Positions 14,718 to 15,332 of a stretch of 15,332 nt of DNA are shown here, piece after piece. Each line of letters opens with the position of its first letter. Position 1 is the stretch's first letter. Source of the DNA: UBA9926 sp913052075 (GTDB lineage: Bacteria > Pseudomonadota > Gammaproteobacteria > Pseudomonadales > Azotimanducaceae); NCBI GenBank assembly GCA_913052075.1, contig CAJXDD010000041.1, forward strand, positions 1-15,332. The letters run 5' to 3'. The notes under the pieces were generated by a model. The model was given only the letters and a program-made list of their open reading frames with translations, searched no databases and had not been told where the DNA came from. Both the position numbers and the translations under genes were made by a program.

Positions 14718-15274
14718 GCGCCGAAATTCAGCTTTTTTCTTTATTAGACAAGGGCTTAGAGAGCCTTCCGGGCAAAGAAAAGCTATTCACAAAGATCGTC
14801 ATTTTTTACATCGGTATGAGAAAGGTTCTTAATGTGATTTCTTAAGACCAGGGAATAACACAACACTGCTTGATTTTCTCGATGTATAGCCGACATTGCG
14901 CAGAAGAAGCGACGATCCCCTTACAGCTCTCGGATTGCTAATTGAACGAGACGCTGAGCAGATGCCTCAAAAGCGGTTTCTCTACAGCCTCTGCACCTAA
15001 AACTGACCGGTACACTTGGTTTAAACGCACGCCAAAAGTGGCAAAGTAGAGACAGCACCGCCGTTGGCGTGATTAGCGCCCAGATAACGATACAACACAG
15101 CAATGGTTAGTGCTGGGCTAACGGTCTCAAAACGGCGCCAATGCTCAAAGGGAAAAGGATCACGAGCTCAGTATGCACTGTTAAAATGGGAGTTTTTTTA
15201 GAATTAGGGCATCGAGATGGGCTGATTGAAATGCCGAACGCCGGAATAAGGAAGACAAACTGGCAAGACAAAGT
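14718..15274. other. rnpB-mraZ spacer without a recognised gene
   Basis: I read both strands here and found no convincing protein gene, tRNA or repeat. A short minus-strand frame (14921-15103) starts with TTG, has no ribosome site and no recognised domain. Small hairpins occur, such as GCCA/TGGC at 15031-15042 and TTAG/CTAA at 15106-15121, but neither has a T-run on the minus strand, so I see no intrinsic terminator for rnpB in this stretch. Confidence 0.6.
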
Positions 15275-15332
15275 AAGGGGAGTCGACCATAAGCCGGGTT
15301 CTGTCTTGGGTAATCATTCATCTGTGATGCTT
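15275..15332 (-). ncRNA. rnpB: RNase P RNA, 3' end, cut by window edge
   Basis: The minus strand reads GACAGAACCCGGCTTAT, the near-invariant 3' segment of bacterial type A RNase P RNA, preceded by GATGAATGATT, which matches the E. coli AGATGAATGA stretch. The following GGTCGACTCCCC would be the 3' side of helix P1. The 5' part and promoter lie outside the window. The exact 3' end (about 15272-15278) is estimated by analogy with E. coli. RNase P RNA is the ribozyme that trims the 5' ends of tRNA precursors. Its place upstream of mraZ agrees with the order in Pseudomonas. Confidence 0.93.

Noticed and set aside
14921..15103. 60-codon minus-strand frame with a hydrophobic N-terminus and a CxxC pair
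   Set aside because: It starts with TTG right after an in-frame stop, has no ribosome binding site and matches no family I recognise; a chance frame is more likely.
15181..15200. T-run near rnpB as a terminator
   Set aside because: The T-run is on the plus strand; on the minus strand, where rnpB is transcribed, it is an A-run without a GC-rich hairpin.
1..15332. Mobile elements, CRISPR arrays, tRNA genes or a transferred island
   Set aside because: No transposase or integrase motif, no spaced direct repeats, no tRNA T-arm signature and no clear change in composition were seen on either strand.

Overview
The window is a bacterial division and cell-wall (dcw) cluster, read almost entirely from the minus strand, with its flanks. 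Gene content and order point to a Gram-negative gammaproteobacterium: lpxC follows ftsZ, MurE carries the meso-diaminopimelate DNPR motif, FtsZ ends in the enterobacterial-type tail LDIPAFLR, a DciA-type helicase loader sits beside lpxC, and rnpB lies upstream of mraZ, as in Pseudomonas-like genomes. I cannot name the genus. Base composition looks balanced and even, and I see no insertion sequence, CRISPR array, tRNA or obvious foreign island.

Layout, left to right. 1-928 (minus): membrane-anchored M23 peptidase, cut by the left edge. 982-1440 (plus): dciA. 1441-2373 (minus): lpxC, convergent with dciA with no base between the two stop codons. 2374-2696: intergenic, with a possible lpxC promoter and a clear intrinsic terminator behind ftsZ. 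2697-14629 (minus): mraZ-rsmH-ftsL-ftsI-murE-murD-ftsW-murC-ftsQ-ftsA-ftsZ. 14649-14717: MraZ operator (three GTGGG boxes on a 10-bp period) and a sigma70-like promoter. About 14718-15274: no gene seen. 15275-15332: 3' end of rnpB on the minus strand, cut by the right edge.

Working logic: MraZ and its operator control the head of the operon; RsmH methylates 16S rRNA; MurC, MurD and MurE add L-Ala, D-Glu and meso-DAP to UDP-MurNAc; FtsW and FtsI polymerise and cross-link septal peptidoglycan; FtsL and FtsQ are divisome scaffold proteins; FtsA anchors FtsZ to the membrane. Most genes overlap by 1-8 nt, often with GTG or TTG starts, so translation is probably coupled along the operon.

The main surprise is what is absent. 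Compared with the E. coli and Pseudomonas order, murF and mraY are missing between murE and murD, murG between ftsW and murC, and murB/ddlB between murC and ftsQ. The flanking genes are nevertheless intact and tightly joined at each gap. Apart from murB, the missing genes are the D-Ala-D-Ala branch and the lipid I/II steps. Separately, the FtsI active-site SxN motif reads SSQ. These two points, and the textbook MraZ operator, are the items most worth a second look.
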